Below are positions 16,677-24,756 of a stretch of DNA of 34,129 nucleotides, one piece after another. Each line of letters opens with the position of its first letter. The first letter of the stretch is position 1. The stretch is from Firm-08 sp045546995. Its GTDB lineage: Bacteria; Bacillota; Clostridia; Oscillospirales; QAKW01. The position numbers and the translations under genes are program-made. Under the pieces are notes generated by a model. That model had not been told where the DNA came from and did no database searches. It was given only the letters and a program-made list of their open reading frames with translations. The stretch spans positions 1-34,129 of the forward strand of contig JAZQDW010000006.1 in NCBI GenBank assembly GCA_045546995.1, in the 5' to 3' direction.

Positions 16677-17030
16677 TTATTTTCCCTTCGGCCTAAACAG
16701 CAAGGCGCACAGCCAGCCGAACAGTAACGCTCCGGCCACACCGCCGGCCGTTGCGCCCAGACCGCCGGTAAAAGCCCCCAACAATCCCTTGCTGTCCACC
16801 GCCTGTTGCACTCCCGTCGCCAGACAATAGCCAAACCCGGTCAGCGGAACGGTGGCGCCCGCCCCCGCCAACTTTACCAGCGGCTCGTATACGCCGGCGG
16901 CGGTTAGGATCAGACCGGCCACCACGTAAATGACCACGATCCGCGCCGGTGTCAGCGCCGTTTTATCCATCAAAATCTGGGCGATCACGCACAAGATGCC
17001 GCCCACCGCAAAGGTCAACAACCAATTCAT
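16677..17030 (-). CDS. spoVAE: Stage V sporulation protein AE (SpoVAEb type)
   Basis: A small membrane protein of the SpoVA apparatus, which moves Ca-dipicolinate into the forespore and out at germination. There are 117 residues with about four hydrophobic segments. LTFAVGGILCVIAQILMD at the N-terminus and VPLTGFGYCLATGV with the glycine-rich GLGATAGGVAGALLFG are typical of the SpoVAEb family. The start overlaps the spoVAD stop as ATGA, indicating translational coupling. Expected to be made in the forespore under SigG, though I did not find a convincing SigG promoter. Confidence 0.93.
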   Translation of the reverse strand: MNWLLTFAVGGILCVIAQILMDKTALTPARIVVIYVVAGLILTAAGVYEPLVKLAGAGATVPLTGFGYCLATGVQQAVDSKGLLGAFTGGLGATAGGVAGALLFGWLCALLFRPKGK

Positions 17031-18034
17031 TGTGTTTCCTCCCTTTCAAACAGAATGAGATGAGCTACTGCCGGAATACTGTCCTTTTGCTGTACGGTGA
17101 GCGGACTCATCAGCGCGCCCGTCGCCATAAACAGCAATCGTTGCCACTCCCCTGCCGCCAACGCCGGCAACAGACGGGCGGTCAACACGGCGGCGCTGCA
17201 GCCGCAACCACTACCGCCGGCGTGCGCATCCTGCTCCGGTGCAAAGATCATCTGTCCGCAATCGGTATAGTTTTCCCCCAAAGGATAACCTTTACGCGCT
17301 GTTAACTCCTGTAAAATCTCGCCGCCGATCCGCCCCAGATCCCCCGTGACGATGCGGTCGTAATCCCCGGCATCACTGTTGGTAGCGCAAAAAAAGTCAC
17401 ACAGGGTGGTCATAGCGGCAGGCGCCATGGCGGCGCCCATATTATTGATATCCTGAATGCCGAAATCCACCACCTGTCCCAATTGCACCGCGCGCACCCG
17501 CACGGATGAGCGACGGCAAGACGAAAGAATCAGCGCCCCGGCCCCCGTCACGGTACGCTGCGCTGCCGGCGGGCGTTGCGCCCCGTATTCCAAAGGATAA
17601 CGGAATTGTCGCTCGGCCGTGCAAAAATGAGAACTGGTCACGGCCGCTGCCCATTCACCTGCGCCGGCGCACAAAGCCATCGACGCTACCGCCGTGGATA
17701 AGGCCATGGTGGAACACGCGCCGTACAGACCAATATACGGCACGGCGCATCGACGAGCATTATAGGCGGATGCCACGCACTGGTTGAGCAGATCCCCGGC
17801 GCACAACAACTGTAGTTGTTCAGCCGGAATGGCCGCGCGGACCAGCGCCTGCTCCAGCGCCGATTGCTGCAGCCGCTGTTCGGCCTGTTCAAAACTGTCC
17901 CGCCCGAAATAGTCGTCCTCGGTCACCCGATCAAACAGATGGCCAAGCGGCCCCTGTCCCTCGGTTTTTCCCACGCAATTCCCCCATCCGACCGCATACA
18001 CGGGACGGGGAAGAATGATGGTTTGATGCATCAT
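17027..18034 (-). CDS. spoVAD: Stage V sporulation protein AD
   Basis: The soluble SpoVA component with a thiolase-like fold that binds dipicolinic acid. Recognisable segments are PVYAVGWGNCVGKTEGQGP near the N-terminus, GLYGACSTMA near 105, FCTAERQFRYPLEYG, and VTGDLGRIGGEIL. At 335 residues the length is usual. GGAGGGG precedes two adjacent ATGs (18034, 18031). In most spore formers the order is spoVAC-spoVAD-spoVAE; here the stretch upstream carries a gene on the opposite strand, so spoVAC is not in this operon. Confidence 0.95.
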   Translation of the reverse strand: MMHQTIILPRPVYAVGWGNCVGKTEGQGPLGHLFDRVTEDDYFGRDSFEQAEQRLQQSALEQALVRAAIPAEQLQLLCAGDLLNQCVASAYNARRCAVPYIGLYGACSTMALSTAVASMALCAGAGEWAAAVTSSHFCTAERQFRYPLEYGAQRPPAAQRTVTGAGALILSSCRRSSVRVRAVQLGQVVDFGIQDINNMGAAMAPAAMTTLCDFFCATNSDAGDYDRIVTGDLGRIGGEILQELTARKGYPLGENYTDCGQMIFAPEQDAHAGGSGCGCSAAVLTARLLPALAAGEWQRLLFMATGALMSPLTVQQKDSIPAVAHLILFEREETQ

Positions 18035-18100
18035 TACCCCTCCTTTGATTTTTATTATTTTTTCCGGAACACATTGTAATATTCACTTTTTGGAGGCGCC

Positions 18101-19015
18101 ATGCTACACGTTTATCCTGATTATTATACCCGTTTTCAATGTCTGGCCGACCGATGCAGGCACAATTGCTGCATCGGTTGGGAGATCGATATTGATGAGA
18201 ACACCGCCGCTTTTTATAACACGCTCTCCTCGCCCTTGGGAGAGCGACTGCGCGCCAATATCACCACCGACGATCCGCCCCATTTTTTGCTGGACGAAAA
18301 ACAGCGTTGTCCCTTTTTAAATCAACAAAATCTGTGCGACGTCATCACCGAGCTGGGAGAAGAGCATCTGTGCGACATCTGCTATTTTCACCCCCGCTTT
18401 CACAACGAATTTCCCGAGCGGATAGAGATGGGACTGGGGCTGAGCTGTGAGGCGGCAGGCGCCCTGATCTTGGGACAGCAAGAACCGACGATACTACTGT
18501 ATGAAGGGGAAAATGACATCCCCGATCCCCGGATCGTTCGACGCGATGAACTGATCCGAGATCTGCAGGATCGTACCCGTCCTCTTGATCGACGGCTCCC
18601 CTTGCTGTCACAAAAGGAAATGAAAGAATGGACGGCGTTTTTTTGTACCTTGGAGCAGTTGGATCCTGCATGGGAAGCATTGCTGAAAAAAACGTCGTCG
18701 CTGACCGAACGACAGCTGACGGCCCTGCAAACCCATATGGCGGAACGAGAAACGGAATACGAGCAACTGGCGGTCTATCTGCTGTACCGCCATTATGCCC
18801 TCGCCGCCACCCCGCAGGATGCCGCCGCGCGGGCGGCACTGCCGACCTTGATCTGCTCATTGCTTCGGTATATGGGCGCCGTCGTGCTGGCGGAAACGGG
18901 CAAATTCACCTTTGACGATCAGGTAGAACTGGCCCGTCTGTTTTCTTCCGAGATTGAATATTCGGACGAAAATCCGCAGCGCATTCTGCGCCGTTTGGAG
19001 ACAAATCGGTTCTGA
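18101..19015 (+). CDS. FliB-like protein with cysteine cluster (YkgJ/CxxxCC type)
   Basis: Matches the group annotated as flagellin lysine N-methylase (FliB) by its cysteine pattern: Cys14, Cys19, Cys23 and Cys24 in the first cluster (RCRHNCCIGW), Cys70, Cys79, Cys91 and Cys94 in the second (HLCDICYFHPR) and Cys116 (GLSCEAAG). These are the residues expected to bind a metal or Fe-S centre. The C-terminal half is helical and poorly conserved. About 304 residues, cytoplasmic, with GGAGG before the ATG. No flagellar genes are in the window and the substrate may not be flagellin. Monocistronic and divergent from spoVAD. Confidence 0.82.
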   Translation: MLHVYPDYYTRFQCLADRCRHNCCIGWEIDIDENTAAFYNTLSSPLGERLRANITTDDPPHFLLDEKQRCPFLNQQNLCDVITELGEEHLCDICYFHPRFHNEFPERIEMGLGLSCEAAGALILGQQEPTILLYEGENDIPDPRIVRRDELIRDLQDRTRPLDRRLPLLSQKEMKEWTAFFCTLEQLDPAWEALLKKTSSLTERQLTALQTHMAERETEYEQLAVYLLYRHYALAATPQDAAARAALPTLICSLLRYMGAVVLAETGKFTFDDQVELARLFSSEIEYSDENPQRILRRLETNRF

Positions 19016-19023
19016 CGGATGCG

Positions 19024-19052
19024 TTGACACCTATATTTACTTATGCTACAAT
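19024..19052 (+). promoter_or_regulatory. SigA-type promoter of the acyltransferase-to-SGNH operon
   Basis: A perfect TTGACA (19024-19029), 17-base spacer and TACAAT (19047-19052) lie directly after the FliB-like stop. It is the only clear promoter before a run of six closely spaced plus-strand genes. Confidence 0.9.
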
Positions 19053-19087
19053 AGTTGCATTAAATTTATTTTAAAGGAGGGTCTGCC

Positions 19088-20200
19088 GTGAGTCAGAATG
19101 TCTCCCGTCGCAAGCCGGCGATGGATATTATCCGTTGCTTTGCCCTGTTGTTTGTCAACAGTGTGCATTTTTTCCTCAATACCGGTTTTTATCAACAACC
19201 CGTCGTAGGTCCGAGGATGTATGCGGCCACTATGATCCGCGCATTTCTGATGATCTGCGTACCGCTGTTTATGCTGTTAAGCGGCTATTTGATGTGCACC
19301 AAAAAGCTGGAAAAGAAATATTATACCAAACTACCGTATACCCTGATCATGTATTTATTGGCCACCACGCTGACCTTTTTCTTCCGCGGTCTGTATCTGG
19401 GCAACGAGATGACGCTTAAGACCTTTTTGTTGGGCGTTTTTGATTACAGCGGCCTGTCCTATTCCTGGTACGTGGAAATGTATATCGGTCTGTTTTTACT
19501 TTGCCCGTTTTTAAACGTCACCTATCAACACCTGAACAACCGCAAAGAAAAGCTGACCCTCATCGCCACGATGCTGTTGCTGACCTCCCTGCCGCGACTG
19601 CTCAACACCTTCGTGCCGGAGCTTGCCTGGTTTGCCCATCCGACCTCCTCCACCGAATACGCCCAACTGTTGCCCGCCTTCTGGCTGGATCTGTATCCCA
19701 TTGCCTATTATTTTATCGGATGTTATTTACGGGAATATAAGTTGAAATTGCGCTGCCGCACCATTGCGCTGTTATCGGGTGCGGTGTTCGTATTGGACGG
19801 TCTTTTTAATATCTACCGCGCTGACGGCGGCAAATTCATCTGGGGCGCTTGGCAAAAATACGGCAGTCCGTTGATTTTAATACAGGCCGTGTTGTTTTTT
19901 GCCTTCTTTGACAATCTCAATTATGATAAATTCCCGCCCGGATTGGCCCGCTTTCTGCAAAAACTGTCCGAGTTGAGCTTCGGCGCCTATCTGGTCAGCG
20001 GTATTTTTGATAAAATCGTATACGCCTTTCTCAACGACCACACCGCTACCGCCCACGAACGGATGCTGTATTTTCCGCTGACGGTGGCCATTGTATTCAT
20101 CTCTTCCCTGCTGACATCGTGGGCGCTCAATAAGCTGTACACCCTGTTGTCCGCCATTTGGAAATCCATCAAAAACATCAAACTGCGCACACAGGAATAA
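19088..20200 (+). CDS. Acyltransferase family 3 membrane protein
   Basis: An integral membrane O-acyltransferase of the acyltransferase 3 type, which commonly adds acetyl or related groups to cell-surface sugars. About ten hydrophobic helices. The N-terminal motif MDIIRCFALLFVNSVHFF carries the conserved His of helix 1, and VPLFMLLSGYLM and WYVEMYIGLFLLCPFL match the family. At 370 residues the length is typical. It starts with GTG seven bases after GGAGG. First gene of the operon; the acceptor is unknown. Confidence 0.88.
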   Translation: MSQNVSRRKPAMDIIRCFALLFVNSVHFFLNTGFYQQPVVGPRMYAATMIRAFLMICVPLFMLLSGYLMCTKKLEKKYYTKLPYTLIMYLLATTLTFFFRGLYLGNEMTLKTFLLGVFDYSGLSYSWYVEMYIGLFLLCPFLNVTYQHLNNRKEKLTLIATMLLLTSLPRLLNTFVPELAWFAHPTSSTEYAQLLPAFWLDLYPIAYYFIGCYLREYKLKLRCRTIALLSGAVFVLDGLFNIYRADGGKFIWGAWQKYGSPLILIQAVLFFAFFDNLNYDKFPPGLARFLQKLSELSFGAYLVSGIFDKIVYAFLNDHTATAHERMLYFPLTVAIVFISSLLTSWALNKLYTLLSAIWKSIKNIKLRTQE

Positions 20201-20211
20201 AGGAGCTTTTT

Positions 20212-20871
20212 ATGCAAGATTCATCCCGTTCTTACTATCTGTTTGACTTTGACGGAACGCTGGTGGACTCGATGCCCACCTACATCGCCGCCATGTTACG
20301 TATTCTGGATGAAAACGGCGTCGCCTATGCCCCGGATATCATCAAAACCATCACTCCGTTAGGGATCAACGGTACCGCAGCATACTATATCCATACGCTG
20401 GGCGTACAGATGCCCGAGGAGCAAATGACCTCTCTGATGAAGGAATATATGCTGGATGCTTATCTTCACACCATTCCGGCCAAAAACAACGTCATTCCCG
20501 TTCTGCAAGAGTTGAAGGCGCAAGGCGCCTGTCTGAACGTGCTGACCGCCAGTCCCCACGTTACGCTGGACGCCTGCCTGAAACGACTGGGTATTTACGA
20601 GCTTTTTGATCACGTGTGGTCCTGTGAAGATTTTTCCACCACCAAAGCCGACCCCGATATTTACCGTTTGGCCGCCGAGCAGATGCACGTCCCGGTGGAG
20701 CAGGTGCTCTTCCTGGATGACAATCTCAACGCCGATCTTACCGCCTTATCTGCCGGTATGAAGGTGTGCGGCGTGTTTGATTCCTCCTCCGAGGATTACG
20801 TGGAGGAAATGAAGGCGGCAACGGATTTTTACATTTACGACTTTCAGGAGCTGCTGACGCTCTCCTTTTGA
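20212..20871 (+). CDS. HAD-superfamily phosphatase (subfamily IA)
   Basis: Predicted small-molecule phosphatase. Motif I is FDFDGTLVDS (nucleophile and acid Asp), motif II LTASPH, motif III KADPDIY, motif IV FLDDNLNADL, with a helical cap between motifs I and II. At 219 residues it resembles phosphoglycolate phosphatase-like and sugar-phosphate phosphatases. The ATG at 20212 follows AAAGGAG by six bases, 11 bases after the acyltransferase stop. The substrate cannot be predicted from the sequence. Confidence 0.92.
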   Translation: MQDSSRSYYLFDFDGTLVDSMPTYIAAMLRILDENGVAYAPDIIKTITPLGINGTAAYYIHTLGVQMPEEQMTSLMKEYMLDAYLHTIPAKNNVIPVLQELKAQGACLNVLTASPHVTLDACLKRLGIYELFDHVWSCEDFSTTKADPDIYRLAAEQMHVPVEQVLFLDDNLNADLTALSAGMKVCGVFDSSSEDYVEEMKAATDFYIYDFQELLTLSF

Positions 20872-20899
20872 TCTCGATCGGTTTCGGAGGAATACGTTT

Positions 20900-21673
20900 A
20901 TGAAAAAACTGTATAAAAAAAGCCCCCTGGCCTTTGCGTTCGTGTGGATCGGCCTGTACGTGGTAATCATGAATATTGCGCTGCAGTTTTGCGGCGGATT
21001 TGACAATCTGGCCGAAAAAACCATATTGCAAATGCTGATCCCGGTGCTCTGTATCTCTGCGATGGCGCTGGTGCTGACCGTATGGACGGTACGCAACGGC
21101 CTGTGTGAAACCTTCGGTCTGCGCCGATTTCAGGGACAATGGCGCGCCTATCTGTGGTTTATCCCGCTGATCGTTATGTCCTGCACCAATCTGCAAAACG
21201 GCTTGGCGCTGTCGGCGCCGTGGGGCGTTTCTCTGCTGATGGCGGCCAATCTGGCCATCGGCGGCTACGTGGAAGAGATCATCTTCCGCGGCTTTTTATT
21301 CCGCGCCATGGCAAAGGACAATCTGCGTAGCGCCATCGTCGTTTCCGCCGTGACCTTCGGTGTGGGGCATATCGTCAATCTGGCCAACACCGCCGACGTC
21401 CTCGGTGTGCTCTTGCAGGTATGTTATGCCATTGCCATCGGCTTTCTGTACACTGTTATCGTATATAAAGGCGGCAGTCTGTGGCCTTGCATCATCAGCC
21501 ACGTTTTTGTCAACGGCAGCAGCGTTTTTGCCGCCGAGAGCGGCCCCTTCAGCGAACTGATCACACGGCTGTTGCCTAACGGTATCGTTGACCCCGTACA
21601 GCTTTGCAGCGCCCTGCTGATCATCCTGCTTTCCGGCGGATACGCCCTGTGGCTGTGGAAAAAAGCAGCGTAA
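20900..21673 (+). CDS. CPBP-family intramembrane metalloprotease
   Basis: A membrane protein with about seven helices and the CPBP (CAAX-protease/bacteriocin-processing) motifs: EEIIFRG (Glu125, Glu126, Arg130), FGVGH (His157) and HVFVN (His201). All catalytic residues are present. At 257 residues the length is typical. Such proteins can act in prenyl-protein-like processing, bacteriocin self-protection or membrane stress; the local genes do not decide between these. GGAGG precedes the ATG. It lies 28 bases after the phosphatase gene. Confidence 0.92.
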   Translation: MKKLYKKSPLAFAFVWIGLYVVIMNIALQFCGGFDNLAEKTILQMLIPVLCISAMALVLTVWTVRNGLCETFGLRRFQGQWRAYLWFIPLIVMSCTNLQNGLALSAPWGVSLLMAANLAIGGYVEEIIFRGFLFRAMAKDNLRSAIVVSAVTFGVGHIVNLANTADVLGVLLQVCYAIAIGFLYTVIVYKGGSLWPCIISHVFVNGSSVFAAESGPFSELITRLLPNGIVDPVQLCSALLIILLSGGYALWLWKKAA

Positions 21674-21693
21674 AAGGAAAGAAGCAAACCGTT

Positions 21694-23151
21694 ATGAAGT
21701 TAACAAAAGTCAATTTGATCCCCGATACACCCAATCCTTCCCCCGACTATTATTGCACCTGGCAGACCCAGCTCTTTGCCACCTGCAACGGCGGCCCCGC
21801 CGCACAGCGCAAGGCCATTTGCGAGCAATCCCTGTTTGCACCCCAAAAGCCCTACGGCTGGACCACGTTTTACGAAAAGGCCAGAGGGGACTTGTATCTG
21901 GTGATGGACGATAGCTGGGACGTGCCGCCCGACAATGACGAGCGCTATTACGGCTGTCTGCAGCTTGACAAAGATAAATTTCCGACCCTCAGCGGCGAGG
22001 CTATGCCGCTGAAAGCCCTGACGGAAAAGGTAAAAGCCTTGGGCTGGAAGGGACTGGGCGGCTGGGTATGCGCCCAAGCCTCCCCTATCTTGCCGGCCGA
22101 AAGCGAGCAAGCCTATTGGACGGAGCGTCTGCAAGAAATGCACCGGGCAGGCTTTGCCTATTGGAAGGTGGACTGGGGAGAACAATGCCGAGAACCCGCT
22201 TTTCGCAAAATGCTCACCAAGCTGGGCCGTATCCACGCCCCCGATCTTTGGATCGAGCACGCCAAAATCAGGGAAAGTTTGCCCCACAGCGACGTGTTCC
22301 GCACCTATGACGTGCCCGCTTTGATGTCCATTCCCATGACACTGGAAAAGCTGGCCGCGCTGGCCCCCTTTCCCGCGCCCGACGATGCCAAATGTCTGAT
22401 CAACTGCGAGGACGAGGCCTATATTGCCGCCGCCGGCGGCTTTGCCATGAGCATTATGCGGCATCCCTACGTCGGCCCCTTCGCCGACGGCAGGACCGAT
22501 CTTTCTTTCCCGCCCCTGCACCGTGATCTCAAAACCAAGCTCACCGAGGTGCTCCGCGCCGTGCGGTGGCACCGCCTTGCCCCCGCCTTTGCCGGCGGCA
22601 AGACCCTCGTTTCCGAAACGGTGCTTTCCGATACCTGGCGCTTTGAAAAACGGGAGGAAGAAATGGAACTGTGGTGGTTTGACAGTCCCCTGATCGCCGA
22701 TTGTATAACAGATAACGTGGTCACCAAAACCGCGCCGGCGGCCATCGCCCGCAACACCGCATTGCCCTCCGTCACCCCCGATGCAAAGGGGCGCGTTCCC
22801 TACACTGTTGCCGCCCATCATCCGAATGGATGCTTTTCGGTGGCTACACTGGGGCGCACGGCAGAGAGAAGCTATTTTATTCCCCTATGTGACATTACCA
22901 TTGCCGTCGGTGATGCCGATACCATCGGTATTTTCGGAAAATATAATACCCTGCGTGTGGAGACCTCCCGCCCCTTTACCACCGTCCTTTTGCAGGATCT
23001 GGCGGCAGACACCGCCGTGGATATTACCGACAAGGTGACGGTATCGGCGGGAAGCCTTATCTTACCCGGCGCTCTTCTGGAGCAGCTCTGCGCCGCAAAC
23101 CAACCGGACGGCGACACCTCCGAGCCGGGTGTCGTATTGAAACTAATCTAA
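21694..23151 (+). CDS. Clan GH-D-like glycoside hydrolase (alpha-galactosidase-like)
   Basis: A predicted (beta/alpha)8 glycosidase of the GH27/GH36 type. The strand-4 motif YWKVDWGEQC gives the expected nucleophile Asp160 with the Lys two residues before it. KALGWKGLGGWVCAQ and LWIEHAK before and after are in the positions of TIM-barrel strands. The C-terminal 120 residues look like a beta-sandwich. There is no signal peptide, so the enzyme is probably intracellular. 485 residues from the ATG at 21694; a longer frame begins inside the upstream gene without a ribosome binding site. The acid/base residue is not obvious. It may belong to a poorly described family of the clan. Confidence 0.7.
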   Translation: MKLTKVNLIPDTPNPSPDYYCTWQTQLFATCNGGPAAQRKAICEQSLFAPQKPYGWTTFYEKARGDLYLVMDDSWDVPPDNDERYYGCLQLDKDKFPTLSGEAMPLKALTEKVKALGWKGLGGWVCAQASPILPAESEQAYWTERLQEMHRAGFAYWKVDWGEQCREPAFRKMLTKLGRIHAPDLWIEHAKIRESLPHSDVFRTYDVPALMSIPMTLEKLAALAPFPAPDDAKCLINCEDEAYIAAAGGFAMSIMRHPYVGPFADGRTDLSFPPLHRDLKTKLTEVLRAVRWHRLAPAFAGGKTLVSETVLSDTWRFEKREEEMELWWFDSPLIADCITDNVVTKTAPAAIARNTALPSVTPDAKGRVPYTVAAHHPNGCFSVATLGRTAERSYFIPLCDITIAVGDADTIGIFGKYNTLRVETSRPFTTVLLQDLAADTAVDITDKVTVSAGSLILPGALLEQLCAANQPDGDTSEPGVVLKLI

Positions 23152-23163
23152 GGAAGTAAAACT

Positions 23164-24033
23164 ATGCCCTATTTTTATTTGATCACTTCTATTTTTTGTA
23201 TCGCTTCGGCCAATATTCTCGGTACTCTCTTTAACCGCAGAAACGAAAACCGCGCCGGTCTCTCCCCCATTTACAATTTTTATCTGCTGTGCGCCGTTTT
23301 TCTTTGCTGGCTGATCATGTTTTTAAGAGACGGCTCGCTGGACTGGGGCGTCCTCCCCTACGCCTTGCTGTTTGCCCTGTGTTATACGGTGTGCAATATC
23401 GGACTGATGGGCGCCCTGAAACTGGGCTCGGTGATGCTGACCTCCCTGTTCGGTCAGTTTTCCCTGATTTTGGTGTCGATATGGGGCTTTTTCTTTTGGG
23501 GCGCCCCCTTCACTGTGACCGTAGGCGTGGGTCTGGCCCTCACCGCCGTGGCTCTGTGGCTCTGTCTGTACAGCGGCAAGGGCAACGAAAACAGCGGATT
23601 CAGTTTCAAATGGCTCTTATACGTTTTACTGTACGTGGGCGGTAACGCCGGCTGTTCCATCGTACAGCGCACCCAACAAATGCAATTCGAGGGTAAATAC
23701 GGCAACTTTTTGATGATGATCGCCTCTGCCGTCTCTGTCCTGGTCTGTCTGGTGCTTTTCCTGCGGGCCGACCGCAAAGACGTGGGGGTCATCACCCGCA
23801 CCTCTTGGTATCTGCCGGTGCTCGCCGGCGCTCTCAACGCCCTGCTCAATCTCTTCGTGATCCTGATGGCCGGCACCGCCCTCTCCCCCAGTCTGATCTA
23901 TCCGGTCCTGGCCATCGGCAGCTTGATCGTAATCACCGTATTTTCTCTCTTGGTGTTTAAAGAAAAAATGCGCTGGTGGCAATGGCTGGGCGTTATCCTG
24001 GGCATCACCGCCACCGGCATTCTCTCACTGTAA
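23164..24033 (+). CDS. EamA/DMT-family membrane transporter
   Basis: A drug/metabolite-type permease with ten predicted helices arranged as two five-helix EamA repeats. The second repeat ends with SPSLIYPVLAIGSLIVITVFS and FKEKMRWWQWLGVILGITA, a standard ending for this family. 289 residues. GGAAG precedes the ATG, 12 bases after the glycosidase gene. Position next to an intracellular glycosidase suggests a sugar or metabolite carrier, but the direction and substrate are not known. Confidence 0.87.
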   Translation: MPYFYLITSIFCIASANILGTLFNRRNENRAGLSPIYNFYLLCAVFLCWLIMFLRDGSLDWGVLPYALLFALCYTVCNIGLMGALKLGSVMLTSLFGQFSLILVSIWGFFFWGAPFTVTVGVGLALTAVALWLCLYSGKGNENSGFSFKWLLYVLLYVGGNAGCSIVQRTQQMQFEGKYGNFLMMIASAVSVLVCLVLFLRADRKDVGVITRTSWYLPVLAGALNALLNLFVILMAGTALSPSLIYPVLAIGSLIVITVFSLLVFKEKMRWWQWLGVILGITATGILSL

Positions 24034-24045
24034 GGAGGGAAACCT

Positions 24046-24699
24046 ATGAACGTTTTATTCATCGGAAACAGTTATACCTACTATCACGATCTGCCCGCTC
24101 TGTTGGAGGGGCTTTGCAAGGAAAACGGCAAAGACGCCGCCGTCTGCAGCATCACCAAGGGCGGCAGAAAACTGGAAAGCTATCTGGACCCCGAGGACGA
24201 GATCACACGGGCACTGGACAAGGTTTTGTCCGAAAACACCTTTGATATTTGCTTTATCCAAGAGCAAAGCGTTCTGCCCGCCGCAGAATTTGACACCTTT
24301 ATAAAAGGACTGAACTGCGTGGTGGACAAAGTGAAGGGCAAAGCCGACCGTCTGGTGCTGTACGCCACCTGGGGACGGCAAGCGGGTCACCCCGTATTGG
24401 CAGAGCACGGCTGGACCACCGCAAGTATGACCCGCCTGCTCACCGATGCCTACACACGGGCCGCCAAACAAGTCGGCGCCGATCTTTCCCCCGTGGGAGA
24501 AAACTTTTTATACGTAACGGAAAATCATCCGAACATTAATTTGTATGACGCCGACAAGACCCATCCCTCCTATGAGGGAAGCTGTCTGGCGGCGCTGACC
24601 CACTACCACACTCTGTTTGGCACCTTTCCCGCCCACACCGCCTCCCTTGCCCTGCGTGATGCGACACTTTCCGCCTTCCGCGCCGCAGTATGCAGATAA
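24046..24699 (+). CDS. Small SGNH/GDSL hydrolase (DUF4886-like)
   Basis: A compact serine hydrolase. Block I is FIGNSYTYYHD with nucleophile Ser9, and block V is DADKTHPS with catalytic Asp170 and His173. The middle has FIQEQS in place of the usual GxND block. Length 217 residues; no signal peptide, so probably cytoplasmic. It is the last gene of the operon and only a few bases before the terminator. Together with the acyltransferase at the start of the unit it could remove acyl groups from carbohydrate; this is inference. Confidence 0.82.
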   Translation: MNVLFIGNSYTYYHDLPALLEGLCKENGKDAAVCSITKGGRKLESYLDPEDEITRALDKVLSENTFDICFIQEQSVLPAAEFDTFIKGLNCVVDKVKGKADRLVLYATWGRQAGHPVLAEHGWTTASMTRLLTDAYTRAAKQVGADLSPVGENFLYVTENHPNINLYDADKTHPSYEGSCLAALTHYHTLFGTFPAHTASLALRDATLSAFRAAVCR

Positions 24700-24702
24700 A
24701 TT

Positions 24703-24734
24703 AAAAAGGCTTGACCGTTCGGTCAAGCCTTTTT
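24703..24734. terminator. Bidirectional terminator after the six-gene operon
   Basis: A 14-bp stem (24703-24716 and 24721-24734) with a GTTC loop. AAAAA is on the left and TTTTT on the right, so it works for both strands: the operon on plus and the SDR gene on minus. The GGCTTGACC stem recurs in the terminator near 31491. Confidence 0.93.
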
Positions 24735-24756
24735 GTATGAACAATTTTTGCATCCC

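Noticed and set aside
16656..16690. Terminator between the AraC gene and spoVAE
   Set aside because: Only four-base stems can form (CTCC/GGAG) inside the stop-codon region, and the following T-rich stretch lies in spoVAE. Not convincing.
18053..18085. SigG-type promoter for spoVAD (TGAATA and AATAATA on the minus strand)
   Set aside because: The -35 matches, but the spacing is 20 bases and the -10 lacks the leading C. The match is too weak to annotate.
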